This document shows, piece after piece, positions 38,400 to 46,565 of a stretch of DNA of 64,000 nt (within the stretch, counting starts at the first letter, position 1; each line of letters starts with the position of its first letter). The notes below the pieces were generated by a model. That model was not told the origin of the DNA. It saw only the letters and a list, made by a program, of their open reading frames with translations, and searched no databases. The position numbers and the translations under genes were made by a program. This stretch comes from Nocardia yamanashiensis NBRC 100130 (GTDB lineage Bacteria > Actinomycetota > Actinomycetes > Mycobacteriales > Mycobacteriaceae): the NCBI RefSeq assembly GCF_001613325.1, contig NZ_BDCD01000018.1, positions 62,001 through 126,000 on the forward strand, in the 5' to 3' direction.

Positions 38400-40017
38400 C
38401 AGCAGAGAGGTGGAGGCGATGGGCGATGAAGAGCTGATCGAGTCGCTGCGACGGGCACATGGGGCGGCGGCTTTCGCGCAGGCGGCGGAGGTTACCGCGG
38501 TGCGGGAGGTGTATCGGCGGCATCGGGCCGGGAATGCCGCGCCGGGGCCCGGCGGGGTGCGGGCCGGGGAGTTCGCGGCGGCCGAGGTCGCGGTGGCCGT
38601 GCAGGTGTCGGAGGGGGTGGCGGCGGCGCTCATCGATATCGGGCTGGCGCTGGACTCGCTACCGCAGACCAAGCTGGCGTTCGCGGCGGGGCGGATCGAT
38701 CTGTCGCGGGTGCAGGTGATCGCGGACTGCCTGCGCGGGTTGTCGCGGGAGGTGCGAGAGACGTTGGAGCCCAGGCTGATCGAGGTGGCCATGCGGTCGG
38801 ATCCGGATCGGTTGCGGCAGACCGCGGGACGGTGGGTCATCAGGTTCGATCCCGAGGGTGAGCAGCGGCGGCGGGAAGAGCGCGAGGAGGACCGGGATGT
38901 CCGGATTCGCGCCATCCAGGAGGGGATGGCGGTGTTCGACGGGATGCTGCCCGCGGCCGGCGCGCAGACCGTGGCCATGCGATTGCGTGAGATGAGCCTG
39001 GAAGTGTGCGCCGAGGATCCGCGGTCCATGCCGCAGCGCCGGGCCGATGCCCTGGTGGCGCTGGCCGACGGTTCCGGGCGGCTGACCTGCGCTTGCGGTC
39101 GCGGGCGCGCATGCCCCAAGTCGGCTCCGGTGCGTACGCGTCGCCGGCCGCTGATCCAGATCGGGGTGTCGGCGGAAACGCTCATCGGCTTGCGCGACGA
39201 CCCGGCTTACCTGTCCGGCCACGGGCCCGTCGATCCCGCCTTGGCGCGCAGTCTCGCCGAGCACTCGGCCTTCCTGGTCATTCCGGAGCAGCCCACCGAG
39301 ACCGAAGAACCCCGGAAAGCTGTCGGCGAGAACGTATCTCAGCCTCCTGCGACACCCGGCGTCCGGCCCGCCACGCCCGGTATCAGCGACGCCCGAATCC
39401 CCCGGCCCACCGGCCCGGGCAGCGGCGATGCGCGTGTCGCGCGCCCGGTGCACGTGGCCCCCACCCCGTACGAACGGGCCTTGCAGGCCTCCATGCGCCG
39501 CCACCCGGCCGGACGCTCGACCCGTGAGGTGAAGGCCGCCGACGGCACCTGCCGTTTCCCCGGCTGCCCGATGCCCGCCGCCGAAACCGTGCTCGCCCAG
39601 GTGCTTCCGATCTCGGCCCGCCAGGTCTTGCGGTCCACCGATTCGACCCGCGCGTCGCTCTGCGGACATCACTACCGCTTGAAGACCATGGCCGACCGCG
39701 GCAAACAGCCGTGGCGCGTCTACCTGGCCGATCCCGATCACCTGCGCTGGATCGACCCCACCGGCGAGCCGCACGAAACCGTCCGGGAAGGTGCGCGATA
39801 CCTGTTCCCGCACACCGATTTCGAGGCCCCCACTCGCCCCGCGGCCTGCTTCCTGCGCCCGGTCTCCATTCCCCCGGAACCCCCGGCTGCCCGCCACTCC
39901 TACCCGGTGGACCTCGCCTACCCCTTGGAAGATCACGTCCTGATCCATCCACAGCTCTCCCGCTGCACACCGGACAACGATCTCCCCGACGCCACCACCC
40001 GCGCCGGAACTCGCTGA
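38392..40017 (+). CDS. 13E12/DUF222 repeat-family protein, SOS-controlled
   Basis: 541 residues from the ATG at 38392 (MFDSREVEAM), probably leaderless. A start at 38419 behind AGAGAGG, or at 38380, is also possible. The long DUF222 domain is seen in EELIESLRRAHGAAAFAQAAEVTAVREVYRRH, VQVSEGVAAALIDIGLALDSLPQTKLAFAAGRIDLSRVQVIAD and RADALVALADGSG. The C-terminal HNH-like region keeps CRFPGC and LCGHHYRLK but lacks the DxDH/xxPW core: between the Cys pair and the final His it reads AETVLAQVLPISARQVLR. The zinc-binding frame survives but the metal catalytic His appears lost, so it may be a non-cutting DNA-binding form. A Pro-rich linker (about 310-370) joins the parts. Expression under DNA damage is expected from the SOS box. 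Confidence 0.88.
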   Translation: MFDSREVEAMGDEELIESLRRAHGAAAFAQAAEVTAVREVYRRHRAGNAAPGPGGVRAGEFAAAEVAVAVQVSEGVAAALIDIGLALDSLPQTKLAFAAGRIDLSRVQVIADCLRGLSREVRETLEPRLIEVAMRSDPDRLRQTAGRWVIRFDPEGEQRRREEREEDRDVRIRAIQEGMAVFDGMLPAAGAQTVAMRLREMSLEVCAEDPRSMPQRRADALVALADGSGRLTCACGRGRACPKSAPVRTRRRPLIQIGVSAETLIGLRDDPAYLSGHGPVDPALARSLAEHSAFLVIPEQPTETEEPRKAVGENVSQPPATPGVRPATPGISDARIPRPTGPGSGDARVARPVHVAPTPYERALQASMRRHPAGRSTREVKAADGTCRFPGCPMPAAETVLAQVLPISARQVLRSTDSTRASLCGHHYRLKTMADRGKQPWRVYLADPDHLRWIDPTGEPHETVREGARYLFPHTDFEAPTRPAACFLRPVSIPPEPPAARHSYPVDLAYPLEDHVLIHPQLSRCTPDNDLPDATTRAGTR

Positions 40018-40377
40018 CCGCCAGCCGTTTTCCCGCCATCTGCTCTACCCCGCCCGTCAGCCCGGCATGCGCTCGGCCGGAATCTCACCCGATGACGTGA
40101 GATTCCGGCCGGAAGCGCGCCGCAACGACCGGTTCGGAATACCCAAGGACGAAGCCGCCACGCAGCGCGGCTTCCACTCCCCGATCCACGGAACCGTGTC
40201 CGGCACGGTTCCCTGCGAGGGGTGCGGCTCGCCCCGGTTGCCCCCGATGGGCCGCACCCCGCCCAAAATCCTCGCGATCAAGCGCGCGACAAGCGCCCGC
40301 CAACCGTACCCGCACCGAACACCTGGCCACGCCGGCCGCCCTGTTGCATGTCGCCGCCACACTCGCATGCTGGTGGC
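40018..40377. other. Gene-free stretch with two strong hairpins
   Basis: 360 bp without a gene I can support. Hairpin 1 (40074-40111) has a 15-bp perfect stem (arm starts CGGCCGGAATCTCAC) and an 8-base loop. Hairpin 2 (40190-40212) has a 9-bp stem GGAACCGTG / CACGGTTCC and a 5-base loop. Neither has a T tract. Hairpin 1 lies 56 bases behind the 13E12 stop and may end that transcript. The rest would contain the promoter of the small gene at 40378, though I see no clear boxes. Confidence 0.6.
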
Positions 40378-40680
40378 ATGCACCCGGATTCCGCCACCGA
40401 TCCCCTGCTGCTGGAGCAACGCCGCGCCCTGCTGCGTGAACGCCTGCAAGCGATACGCACCGAACTGGCCGCCCTCACCGCGGACTATCGCGCACTGCCG
40501 CGTTCGGGCCTGCTGCTCGACACCCCGGGCATCGGAGCGCTCACCACGCCCGGCTACTGCGTGGCCGGCGCCGCGGAGGTGTTCGACGAAGCCGCCATCG
40601 AACTCGATGCCGCCGACGACGCGCTCGCCCGGGCCGCCGACTACACCACCAGACTCCGCCGAGCCGCCTTGAACGACTGA
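40378..40680 (+). CDS. Small helical protein of unknown function (100 aa)
   Basis: Not recognised. The N-terminal half is a likely coiled coil (LLLEQRRALLRERLQAIRTELAALTADYRAL). A Gly/Pro turn follows (RSGLLLDTPGIGALTTPGYCVAG), and then a second long helix (AAEVFDEAAIELDAADDALARAADYTTRLRRAAL). This gives a helical-hairpin build reminiscent of small secreted or partner proteins, without a WxG motif. The ATG at 40378 lacks a strong ribosome-binding site. GC content at third positions fits a real gene. It lies between the 13E12 gene and a terminator of the convergent DsbA-like gene. Confidence 0.55.
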   Translation: MHPDSATDPLLLEQRRALLRERLQAIRTELAALTADYRALPRSGLLLDTPGIGALTTPGYCVAGAAEVFDEAAIELDAADDALARAADYTTRLRRAALND

Positions 40681-40773
40681 ACCACGAGGCCCGCGGCGGC
40701 CACGGGCAGCTCCCGACAGGCCTGCAATGCCCTGGACGTCGTGTGCGGGTGGCGATTCACCCTGCGACACAAA

Positions 40774-40800
40774 ACGGCCGCACCCGGAAGGTGCGGCCGT
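40774..40800 (-). terminator. Rho-independent terminator of the DsbA-like gene
   Basis: Perfect 11-bp stem ACGGCCGCACC / GGTGCGGCCGT with a 5-base loop. On the minus strand it is followed by TTTTGTG. It sits ten bases behind the stop codon. Confidence 0.92.
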
Positions 40801-40810
40801 CGAACGCGAC

Positions 40811-41548
40811 TCACTTGGATACGTTCTGCACCCAGCCCTCGTCGTTCACGTCGATCTTCTTCCCGTCCAGGAACACCGACGGCGTAGCCACCCGCCCGCC
40901 GGATGCCTTGGACAGCGCCTGCTCGGCCGCCTCGGCATGGTTACGGGCATTGTCGACCCGCTCCCCGGAGGTGATGCACTTGACCGCCTCGTCGGAAGCC
41001 CCGGCCGTCTTGGCGATCTCGGCCAGCGCCTTGTTGTCGTGATCGGACCCGCCTTCGGAAGGCTGCTTGCTGGTGAACAGCAGTTCATGGAACTTCGAGT
41101 ACGCTGGCCCGTTCCCGGCCTGCGCCACACACTCGTTGGCCGCCACCGCGCGCGTCGAGTAGTCCTTGCTGCCCGACTGCCCGTCCAGGAAGTTCAGCAG
41201 CCGGTACCGCACCGCGAACTTGCCCTCGTCCACCTGCTGGGCGATCTCCTGGCCGTAGATGCGCTCCAGCTGCCCGCACGCCGGGCAGATCGGATCCTCG
41301 TAGACGTCAATGGTTTTCGCGACGTTCGGCTTCCCCAGCACGATCGCGCCGTCGGAGTCCATCGCCACCGTGACCGCGGGGTCGTGCGCGGGCCCGTACC
41401 CGTCGTTGCGCACCTCGTCGCTCCCGCGATTCCACTGGAACACCGCGAACACGATCAGCGCGACCATCACCACGGCCACCCCCGCCAGCGCATAGGTGGT
41501 CTTGCTGGAGACCGGCTGCGGGGTGTGCTTCGAAGTCGGTTTGCTCAC
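40811..41548 (-). CDS. Membrane-anchored DsbA-like thiol oxidoreductase
   Basis: 245 residues. A single N-terminal membrane helix (YALAGVAVVMVALIVFAVF) holds a thioredoxin-fold domain outside the membrane. The active site is CPAC in IDVYEDPICPACGQLERI (about residues 85-100), and the cis-proline loop is GGRVATPSVFLDGKKID. The inserted helical domain is seen in AANECVAQAG...AVKCITSG. This is the DsbA/MDP0 type of actinobacterial disulphide-forming or isomerising protein. The start is GTG at 41548 (VSKPTSK) or GTG at 41557. It lies downstream of the MFS gene on the same strand. Confidence 0.88.
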   Translation of the reverse strand: MSKPTSKHTPQPVSSKTTYALAGVAVVMVALIVFAVFQWNRGSDEVRNDGYGPAHDPAVTVAMDSDGAIVLGKPNVAKTIDVYEDPICPACGQLERIYGQEIAQQVDEGKFAVRYRLLNFLDGQSGSKDYSTRAVAANECVAQAGNGPAYSKFHELLFTSKQPSEGGSDHDNKALAEIAKTAGASDEAVKCITSGERVDNARNHAEAAEQALSKASGGRVATPSVFLDGKKIDVNDEGWVQNVSK

Positions 41549-41599
41549 CCCGCACACTCTGCCCCAACCCGCGACCGGTGCCCAGCCCGGGGTGGCCGC

Positions 41600-42802
41600 C
41601 TAGGACGCGACGACGGCGGGTGTGTTGCGGCGCAAGGTCTCCGGAGCCAGCACCCAGACCGCCGACGCCGAGGCCAGCAGCACACCGGTGGCGGTCAAAG
41701 CCACGCCGTAGGAGACGTGGTCGGCGAGCAGGCCGATGGCGTACGGGCCGAGGAACGTGCCCAGGTCGGCCGACATCTGATAACCCGCCAGCACCGGCCC
41801 GCCGCGCGTACCGGGTCCGACGATATCGGCGACCGCGGCCTGCAGCGCCGGGGAGAACATCCCCGATCCGAGCCCGGCGACGAAGGAGGCGACCAGGAAC
41901 CACGGCAGCGCGGGCGCGAGCCCCAGCCCGGCGGTGCCGAGCGCGCAGATCAGCGTGCCCGCGATCAGGAACGGCCTGCGGCCCAACTGATCCGACCAGC
42001 GCCCGGACAGGAACAGCACCGCGGCATTGCCGGCCGCGAAGACGGTCAGCGCGACACCGGCCATGGCGGCGTCCCGGCCCAGCACCTCCACCACGATGAG
42101 CGGCACCAGCGCCATCCGGACGCCGAACACCGCCGCGCCATTGCCGAAGTTGGACCACAGCGCCGCCCGGTACGCGGGCCGTTCCAGCCCCTGCCGGAAG
42201 GTCATGACGGGCGCGCCCTTACCGGCCTCGGGCAGCACCAGGGGTGAATCCTTCAGCGCCACATAGACGATCAGGCTGGCGATCAACAGGGCGACGCAAT
42301 AGATGATGAACGGCGCCCGCAACCCCAGGAACGACAGCGCCCCGCCCACCAGCGGCCCCATGATCGACCCGATCAGGAAGCTGGTCGAGTACACCCCGGA
42401 TACCCGCCCGCGTTCGGCCGGCGGCGACATGCGGATCACCAGGGCCAGCGAGGACACCGTGAACATGGTCGAGCCGATGCCGCCGAGCGATCGCAGAATC
42501 AGCAGCTGCCAATAGGTTTGCGCGAAGGCGCAGGCGCCGGTGGAGACCGCGACGATGATCAGGCCGGTGAGGTAGACCGGGCGCTCACCGAGTTTCTGCA
42601 TCAGCCGCCCGCTCATGGGGGCGAAGAGCAACCGCATCAGGGCGAAGGCGCTCACGATGAAGGAGGCCGCCGCGACGCCCACGCCGAAGCTGCGGGCGAA
42701 TTGCGGAAGAGCTGGAGCTACGAGACCGAAACCGATGGCGATGGTGAAGGCCGACCCCACCAGTACCCAGATCTCGACCGGCAGGGATTTGGTCTTACTC
42801 AC
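41600..42802 (-). CDS. MFS transporter
   Basis: 400 residues, twelve membrane helices. The MFS signature between helices 2 and 3 reads FALMRLLFAPMSGRLMQKLGERPVYL and is repeated in the second half as LSGRWSDQLGRRPFLIAGTL. The motif-C region is LVIRMSPPAERGRVSGVYSTSFLIGSIMGPLVGGALSF, typical of drug:H+ antiporters. The GTG start at 42802 overlaps the end of pgm by eight bases (GTGAGTAA), so it is translated with pgm. Cargo unknown; export of a sugar-related or toxic compound is possible. Confidence 0.88.
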   Translation of the reverse strand: MSKTKSLPVEIWVLVGSAFTIAIGFGLVAPALPQFARSFGVGVAAASFIVSAFALMRLLFAPMSGRLMQKLGERPVYLTGLIIVAVSTGACAFAQTYWQLLILRSLGGIGSTMFTVSSLALVIRMSPPAERGRVSGVYSTSFLIGSIMGPLVGGALSFLGLRAPFIIYCVALLIASLIVYVALKDSPLVLPEAGKGAPVMTFRQGLERPAYRAALWSNFGNGAAVFGVRMALVPLIVVEVLGRDAAMAGVALTVFAAGNAAVLFLSGRWSDQLGRRPFLIAGTLICALGTAGLGLAPALPWFLVASFVAGLGSGMFSPALQAAVADIVGPGTRGGPVLAGYQMSADLGTFLGPYAIGLLADHVSYGVALTATGVLLASASAVWVLAPETLRRNTPAVVAS

Positions 42803-44435
42803 CGGATAGCGCCCGTCCCACCATCTCCTCCGCGGCCGCTTGCACCTGGGTCAGGTGCTCGGGGCCTTGGAACGATTCCGCGTAGATCTTGTACTTGTCC
42901 TCGGTGCCCGAGGGCCGCGCGGCGAACCAGGCGTTCTCGGTCACCACCTTCACCCCGCCGAGTGCCGCGCCGTTGCCGCGGGCTCGGGTCTGGATGGCGG
43001 TGATGGGTTCCCCGGCTATCTCGGTCGCGGTGATCATGTCCGGCGTCAACGCCGCCAGCTTGGCTTTCTGTTCCGCCGTGGCATTGGCGTCGACCCGCGC
43101 GTAGGCCGGTGAGCCGTACCGCTTCTCCAGTTCGGTGTAGCGGGTGGAGGGGCTCTGCCCGGTCACCGCGGTGATCTCGGCGGCCAGCAGGGCCAGCAGG
43201 ATGCCGTCCTTGTCGGTGGTCCACACGGTGCCGTCCATGCGCAGGAACGACGCCCCGGCCGATTCCTCACCGCCGAAAGCCAGGCTGCCGCTGAACAATC
43301 CGGGCACGAACCATTTGAACCCGACCGGGACCTCGTAGACGTCGCGGCCCAGCACGCCGACCACGCGATCGATCATGGAGGACGTCACCACCGTCTTGCC
43401 GATCTTGGTGAGCGCGTCCCAGCCCATCCGGTTGGCGATCAGGTACTCGATCGCCACCGCCAGGTAGTGGTTCGGATTCATCAGCCCCGCATCGGGAGTC
43501 ACGATGCCGTGCCGGTCCGCGTCCGCGTCGTTGCCGGTCGAAATGTCGTAATCGTCGCGAATGGCAACCAGCGAGGCCATGGCGTAGCGCGACGAGGGGT
43601 CCATCCGGATCCGCCCGTCGGCGTCGAGCGTCATGAACCGCCAGGTCGGATCGACGAACGGATTGACCACCTCGAGCTCGAGGTCGTACCGCTGCCCGAT
43701 CTCCTCCCAGTAGTCCACCGACGCCCCGCCCATGGGGTCCGCGCCCAGTCGAATACCCGCGCCCCGAATGGCATCCAGATTCAGGACATTGGGTAGGTCG
43801 CCGATATAGCGATCCAGATAGTCGTACCGCTCCACCTTGGTGAGCAGGGCGTGCGCCAGCGAAGTCCGCTTCACTTCCGAAAGCCCGTTGCGCAGCAGCT
43901 CATTGGCGCGCGCGGCGATGGCATCGGTGGCGACGGTATCGGCCGGTCCCCCGTGCGGCGGATTGTATTTGAACCCGCCGTCGCGAGGCGGATTGTGCGA
44001 CGGCGTCACCACGATCCCGTCGGCCTGATGCCGGGTCCCGCCGCGATTGTGCCGCAGCACCGCATGGCTCAAAGCCGGTGTGGGCGTGTACCGATCACGG
44101 GCGTCGATGATGGCCGTGACGTCGTTGGCGGCCAGTACCTCGATGGCGGTGGTCCACGCGGGCTCGGACAGCGCGTGCGTATCCCGCGCCAGATACACCG
44201 GCCCGGTGATGCCGCGCGTCGCCCGGTATTCCACGATCGCCTGCGTGATCGCGAGAATGTGCGACTCGTTGAAGGCGCAGTCCAGCGAGGAACCCCGATG
44301 CCCGGAGGTCCCGAAGCTCACCAGCTGCTCGGGGTCCGACGGATCCGGGATGCGGCTGTAGTACGCCGTCACCAGATGCGCGATGTCCTCGAGGTCCGTG
44401 GGGCGCGCGGGTCGACCGGCACGATCGTGCGCCAA
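42795..44435 (-). CDS. pgm: Phosphoglucomutase (alpha-D-glucose-phosphate-specific)
   Basis: Interconverts glucose-1-phosphate and glucose-6-phosphate, linking glycolysis to UDP-glucose, glycogen and trehalose. It is 546 residues from the TTG at 44435, the same length as E. coli Pgm. The phosphoserine loop is GIVVTPSHNPPRDGG, the metal loop STGNDADADRHG, the sugar loop FGGEESAGASFLR and the phosphate loop ARPSGTEDKYKIY; the start region SFGTSGHRGS is also typical. TTG is chosen because GGGAGG lies seven bases ahead and the resulting N-terminus (AHDRAGRPARPTDL) lines up with E. coli. The longer frame up to 44486 has no such support. Confidence 0.96.
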   Translation of the reverse strand: MAHDRAGRPARPTDLEDIAHLVTAYYSRIPDPSDPEQLVSFGTSGHRGSSLDCAFNESHILAITQAIVEYRATRGITGPVYLARDTHALSEPAWTTAIEVLAANDVTAIIDARDRYTPTPALSHAVLRHNRGGTRHQADGIVVTPSHNPPRDGGFKYNPPHGGPADTVATDAIAARANELLRNGLSEVKRTSLAHALLTKVERYDYLDRYIGDLPNVLNLDAIRGAGIRLGADPMGGASVDYWEEIGQRYDLELEVVNPFVDPTWRFMTLDADGRIRMDPSSRYAMASLVAIRDDYDISTGNDADADRHGIVTPDAGLMNPNHYLAVAIEYLIANRMGWDALTKIGKTVVTSSMIDRVVGVLGRDVYEVPVGFKWFVPGLFSGSLAFGGEESAGASFLRMDGTVWTTDKDGILLALLAAEITAVTGQSPSTRYTELEKRYGSPAYARVDANATAEQKAKLAALTPDMITATEIAGEPITAIQTRARGNGAALGGVKVVTENAWFAARPSGTEDKYKIYAESFQGPEHLTQVQAAAEEMVGRALSGE

Positions 44436-44482
44436 GTTCGTGCCTCCCTTCCGTATTGCCTGTGCCCGGCTCGTCATCAGGA

Positions 44483-44860
44483 TCACGGCCGCACCCGCTG
44501 CCCGATCGAGGCAACGAGAAAGGCCGCGGCCAGGCTTGCCGCAACGCCGATCACGACGTTCGCCACCGCATAGCTGTCAGCGCCCTCCTCAGCCCATCGA
44601 ACCGTTTCACACCCGAACGTACTGAACATGATCAGTGCCGCGGGGAACACGGTTCCCACGGTGGCGAGCAGCCGATGGTTTGCTCCCGTTCCGAACGACG
44701 CGAACGCCAACGCCGACCCGGTCACGTTCACCAACGATGTGCCCAGTGGGAAGACACTATCGAATCGAGGGGCCCCCGCGCGATCCGCCGGAGCCGGGAA
44801 GTGCGCGGCGAACCCGCCGCCGGAGGCCGCCGACGCCACCGTCATCGCCGTTTCACTCAT
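44483..44860 (-). CDS. fluC: FluC/CrcB-family fluoride channel, N-terminus shortened
   Basis: 125 residues. The FluC core is clear: PLGTSLVNVTGSALAF (Asn pore residue), then HRLLATVGTVFPAALIMFSTFGCETVRWAEEG (the Phe-box/TFS segment) and the last helix ANVVIGVAASLAAAFLVASIG. The usual first membrane helix with GGxxGAxxRY is replaced by a short Gly/Ala-rich stretch (ASAASGGGFAAHFPAPADRAG), so only three good helices remain. FluC works as a dimer, often of two different subunits, and a partner copy is not in the window. It may be the weaker subunit or decaying. The ATG at 44860 is chosen. It lies 47 bp ahead of pgm. Confidence 0.65.
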   Translation of the reverse strand: MSETAMTVASAASGGGFAAHFPAPADRAGAPRFDSVFPLGTSLVNVTGSALAFASFGTGANHRLLATVGTVFPAALIMFSTFGCETVRWAEEGADSYAVANVVIGVAASLAAAFLVASIGQRVRP

Positions 44861-45215
44861 CGCCTGCCCCCAATCCTCGTCGCGCCGTTCCCGATAACCC
44901 ACCGCGTCTCGCCCGTCCGGGCACCACCGCCGCCTGCGACACCACCACAGTCCCCCCGTGCGATCCGGGCCCGGCTCCCATCCGGCCCCGATCCGAGCAG
45001 TCTACGAACTTCCGCGCCGAGAGTGGAGGGGGCGCCGCGGCCGATGACCGGGAGAACGGCGGCGCGGGAACCGGCGGCTCGAGTACCCATCCACCCTCCT
45101 CTCCAGTTTGCCAATTCGTAGCTGTTCGGCGTGTTGCTGAGCCTGAACAGACCCCGGGAACTGCGAGGATAGTGCGGCTTGCCCGGAGTTGTCCCATCGG
45201 CCTGGAGGAGCGAAG
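44861..45215. other. Divergent promoter region, no gene
   Basis: 355 bp between fluC (leftward) and the secreted lipase (rightward). I looked for a fluoride riboswitch on the fluC side and saw none by eye. On the lipase side TGAACA (about 45147) and GATAGT (about 45171) are a possible -35/-10 pair with 18-base spacing. GGAGGAG at 45204-45210 is the lipase ribosome-binding site. Nothing else stands out. Confidence 0.5.
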
Positions 45216-46415
45216 TTGGCGGTGCGCCAAACGATCAGAAGGATGCTGGTCCAGAGCGCGACCATGACCGCGGTGATCATCGCCGCAGTGGCCGGAGCAC
45301 CGGCCGCACACGCGGGAGCGATCTACCCGGTCGCCGACCCGGACGGGTTCTACTACGGCCCACCGAATCTCGGCGATTTCGCGCCGGGCGACGTGCTGCG
45401 CTCGCGGCTCGTCCCCGCCCACCCCTGGCCCGGGTCCACCGTCTGGCAGCTGGCCTTCCGGTCCACCAACTCCGAGGGCGGCCCCATCGCCGCCATGACG
45501 ACGCTGATCGTGCCCGGCGCCGGGCCGCGGCCGCTGGTGTCGTATCAGCCGTTCGTGAATTCGCTGGGGCTGCAATGCGCTCCGTCGCACGCCCTGCTGG
45601 ACGGCGGGCTCAAGGAGGCGAGCGCGCTCAACCTGCTGCTGGCGCGCGGCTGGGCGCTCAATGTGCCCGACCATCTGGGGCCGACCAGTGCGTACGGCGC
45701 GGCCCGGCTGGGCGGCCAGATCACGCTGGACAGCATTCGCGCCGCCAAGCGCTTCGCCCCCGCCGGGCTCGCGAATTCGCCTGTGGGACTGGCCGGCTAC
45801 TCCGGCGGCGCCATGGCCACCGGCTTCGCGGCCGCCATCGCGCCGGACTACGCGCCCGAATTGCCGATCGTCGGCGTGGCCCAGGGCGGGGTGCCGGTCA
45901 ATCCCGGCAAGATCGCCATCGAGGCCGGTGACACGCCGCAGCCGCTGTTCGGGCTCGGGTTCGCGGTCGCGGTCGGGATCCAGCGCGAATACCCGGGGCA
46001 ATTGCCCCTGGACCAGGCGCTGACGCCGGCCGGGTTCGCGCTGCGGGACCGGATCGCCAATGCCTGTGTGGACGACATCATTTCGGCCGGCGCCAATCAC
46101 CGGATCAGCGAAATGTTCAATCCCGGTATGGAAAACGATCCGGTCATGATCGCGACCATGCACGACAACGCCCTCGAGATCGTGCCCGAGCTGATCCGCG
46201 CGCCACTCTACGAATGGCACGGCAGCAATGATCAGGTGCCGCTCAACCTGGCGCTCTACACGGCCGGACGGTACTGCGCGGCGGGCACTCCGGTGCAGTT
46301 CGACATCATTCCCGGCGCCGACCACGGCACGGCCATGTTCCCGGGCGCCTCGACCGCGATCGGATATCTCTCCGATCGCTTCGCGGGCATCCCCGCACCC
46401 TCGAACTGCCGCTGA
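45216..46415 (+). CDS. Secretory lipase family protein
   Basis: 399 residues with a signal peptide (TMTAVIIAAVAGAPAAHAGA, cleavage likely after AHA). It is an alpha/beta hydrolase of the secretory-lipase (LIP) group. The nucleophile elbow is LAGYSGGAMATG, the acid region is LYEWHGSNDQVPL and the histidine region is PGADHGTAMFPG. YPVADPDGFYYGPPNLGDFAPGDVLRSR is the typical mature N-terminus in mycolic-acid actinomycetes. TTG at 45216 is chosen because GGAGG lies seven bases before it; GTG at 45222 is the alternative. It likely hydrolyses host or environmental acylglycerols outside the cell. Confidence 0.9.
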   Translation: MAVRQTIRRMLVQSATMTAVIIAAVAGAPAAHAGAIYPVADPDGFYYGPPNLGDFAPGDVLRSRLVPAHPWPGSTVWQLAFRSTNSEGGPIAAMTTLIVPGAGPRPLVSYQPFVNSLGLQCAPSHALLDGGLKEASALNLLLARGWALNVPDHLGPTSAYGAARLGGQITLDSIRAAKRFAPAGLANSPVGLAGYSGGAMATGFAAAIAPDYAPELPIVGVAQGGVPVNPGKIAIEAGDTPQPLFGLGFAVAVGIQREYPGQLPLDQALTPAGFALRDRIANACVDDIISAGANHRISEMFNPGMENDPVMIATMHDNALEIVPELIRAPLYEWHGSNDQVPLNLALYTAGRYCAAGTPVQFDIIPGADHGTAMFPGASTAIGYLSDRFAGIPAPSNCR

Positions 46416-46427
46416 GCCGCAGGCTCG

Positions 46428-46470
46428 GCGATACGGCCCCGCTCACAGAGCGTGAGCGGAGCCGTATCGC
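46428..46470. terminator. Hairpin 1 of the convergent terminator region
   Basis: Nineteen-base arms with one mismatch (46428-46446 and 46452-46470) around AGAGC. It lies 12 bp behind the lipase stop. Confidence 0.8.
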
Positions 46471-46500
46471 ATTCCGGCAATCGCCGGTCCCCCCGCACCG

Positions 46501-46536
46501 AACAGCCCCGCTCGCGCGTCCGCGAGCGGGGCTGTT
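46501..46536. terminator. Hairpin 2 of the convergent terminator region
   Basis: Perfect 16-bp stem (46501-46516, AACAGCCCCGCTCGCG; 46521-46536) with loop CGTC. On the plus strand it is followed by GTTTCTC. With hairpin 1 it separates the convergent lipase and MFS genes. Confidence 0.85.
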
Positions 46537-46565
46537 GTTTCTCACCTACCGAGCGGGAACGAATC

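Noticed and set aside
38193..38429. Open frame across the tRNA-Ala gene on the plus strand
   Set aside because: It covers the complete tRNA cloverleaf on the other strand and has no protein-like features.
44861..45215. Possible fluoride riboswitch ahead of fluC
   Set aside because: The conserved aptamer pattern could not be found by eye on the minus strand.
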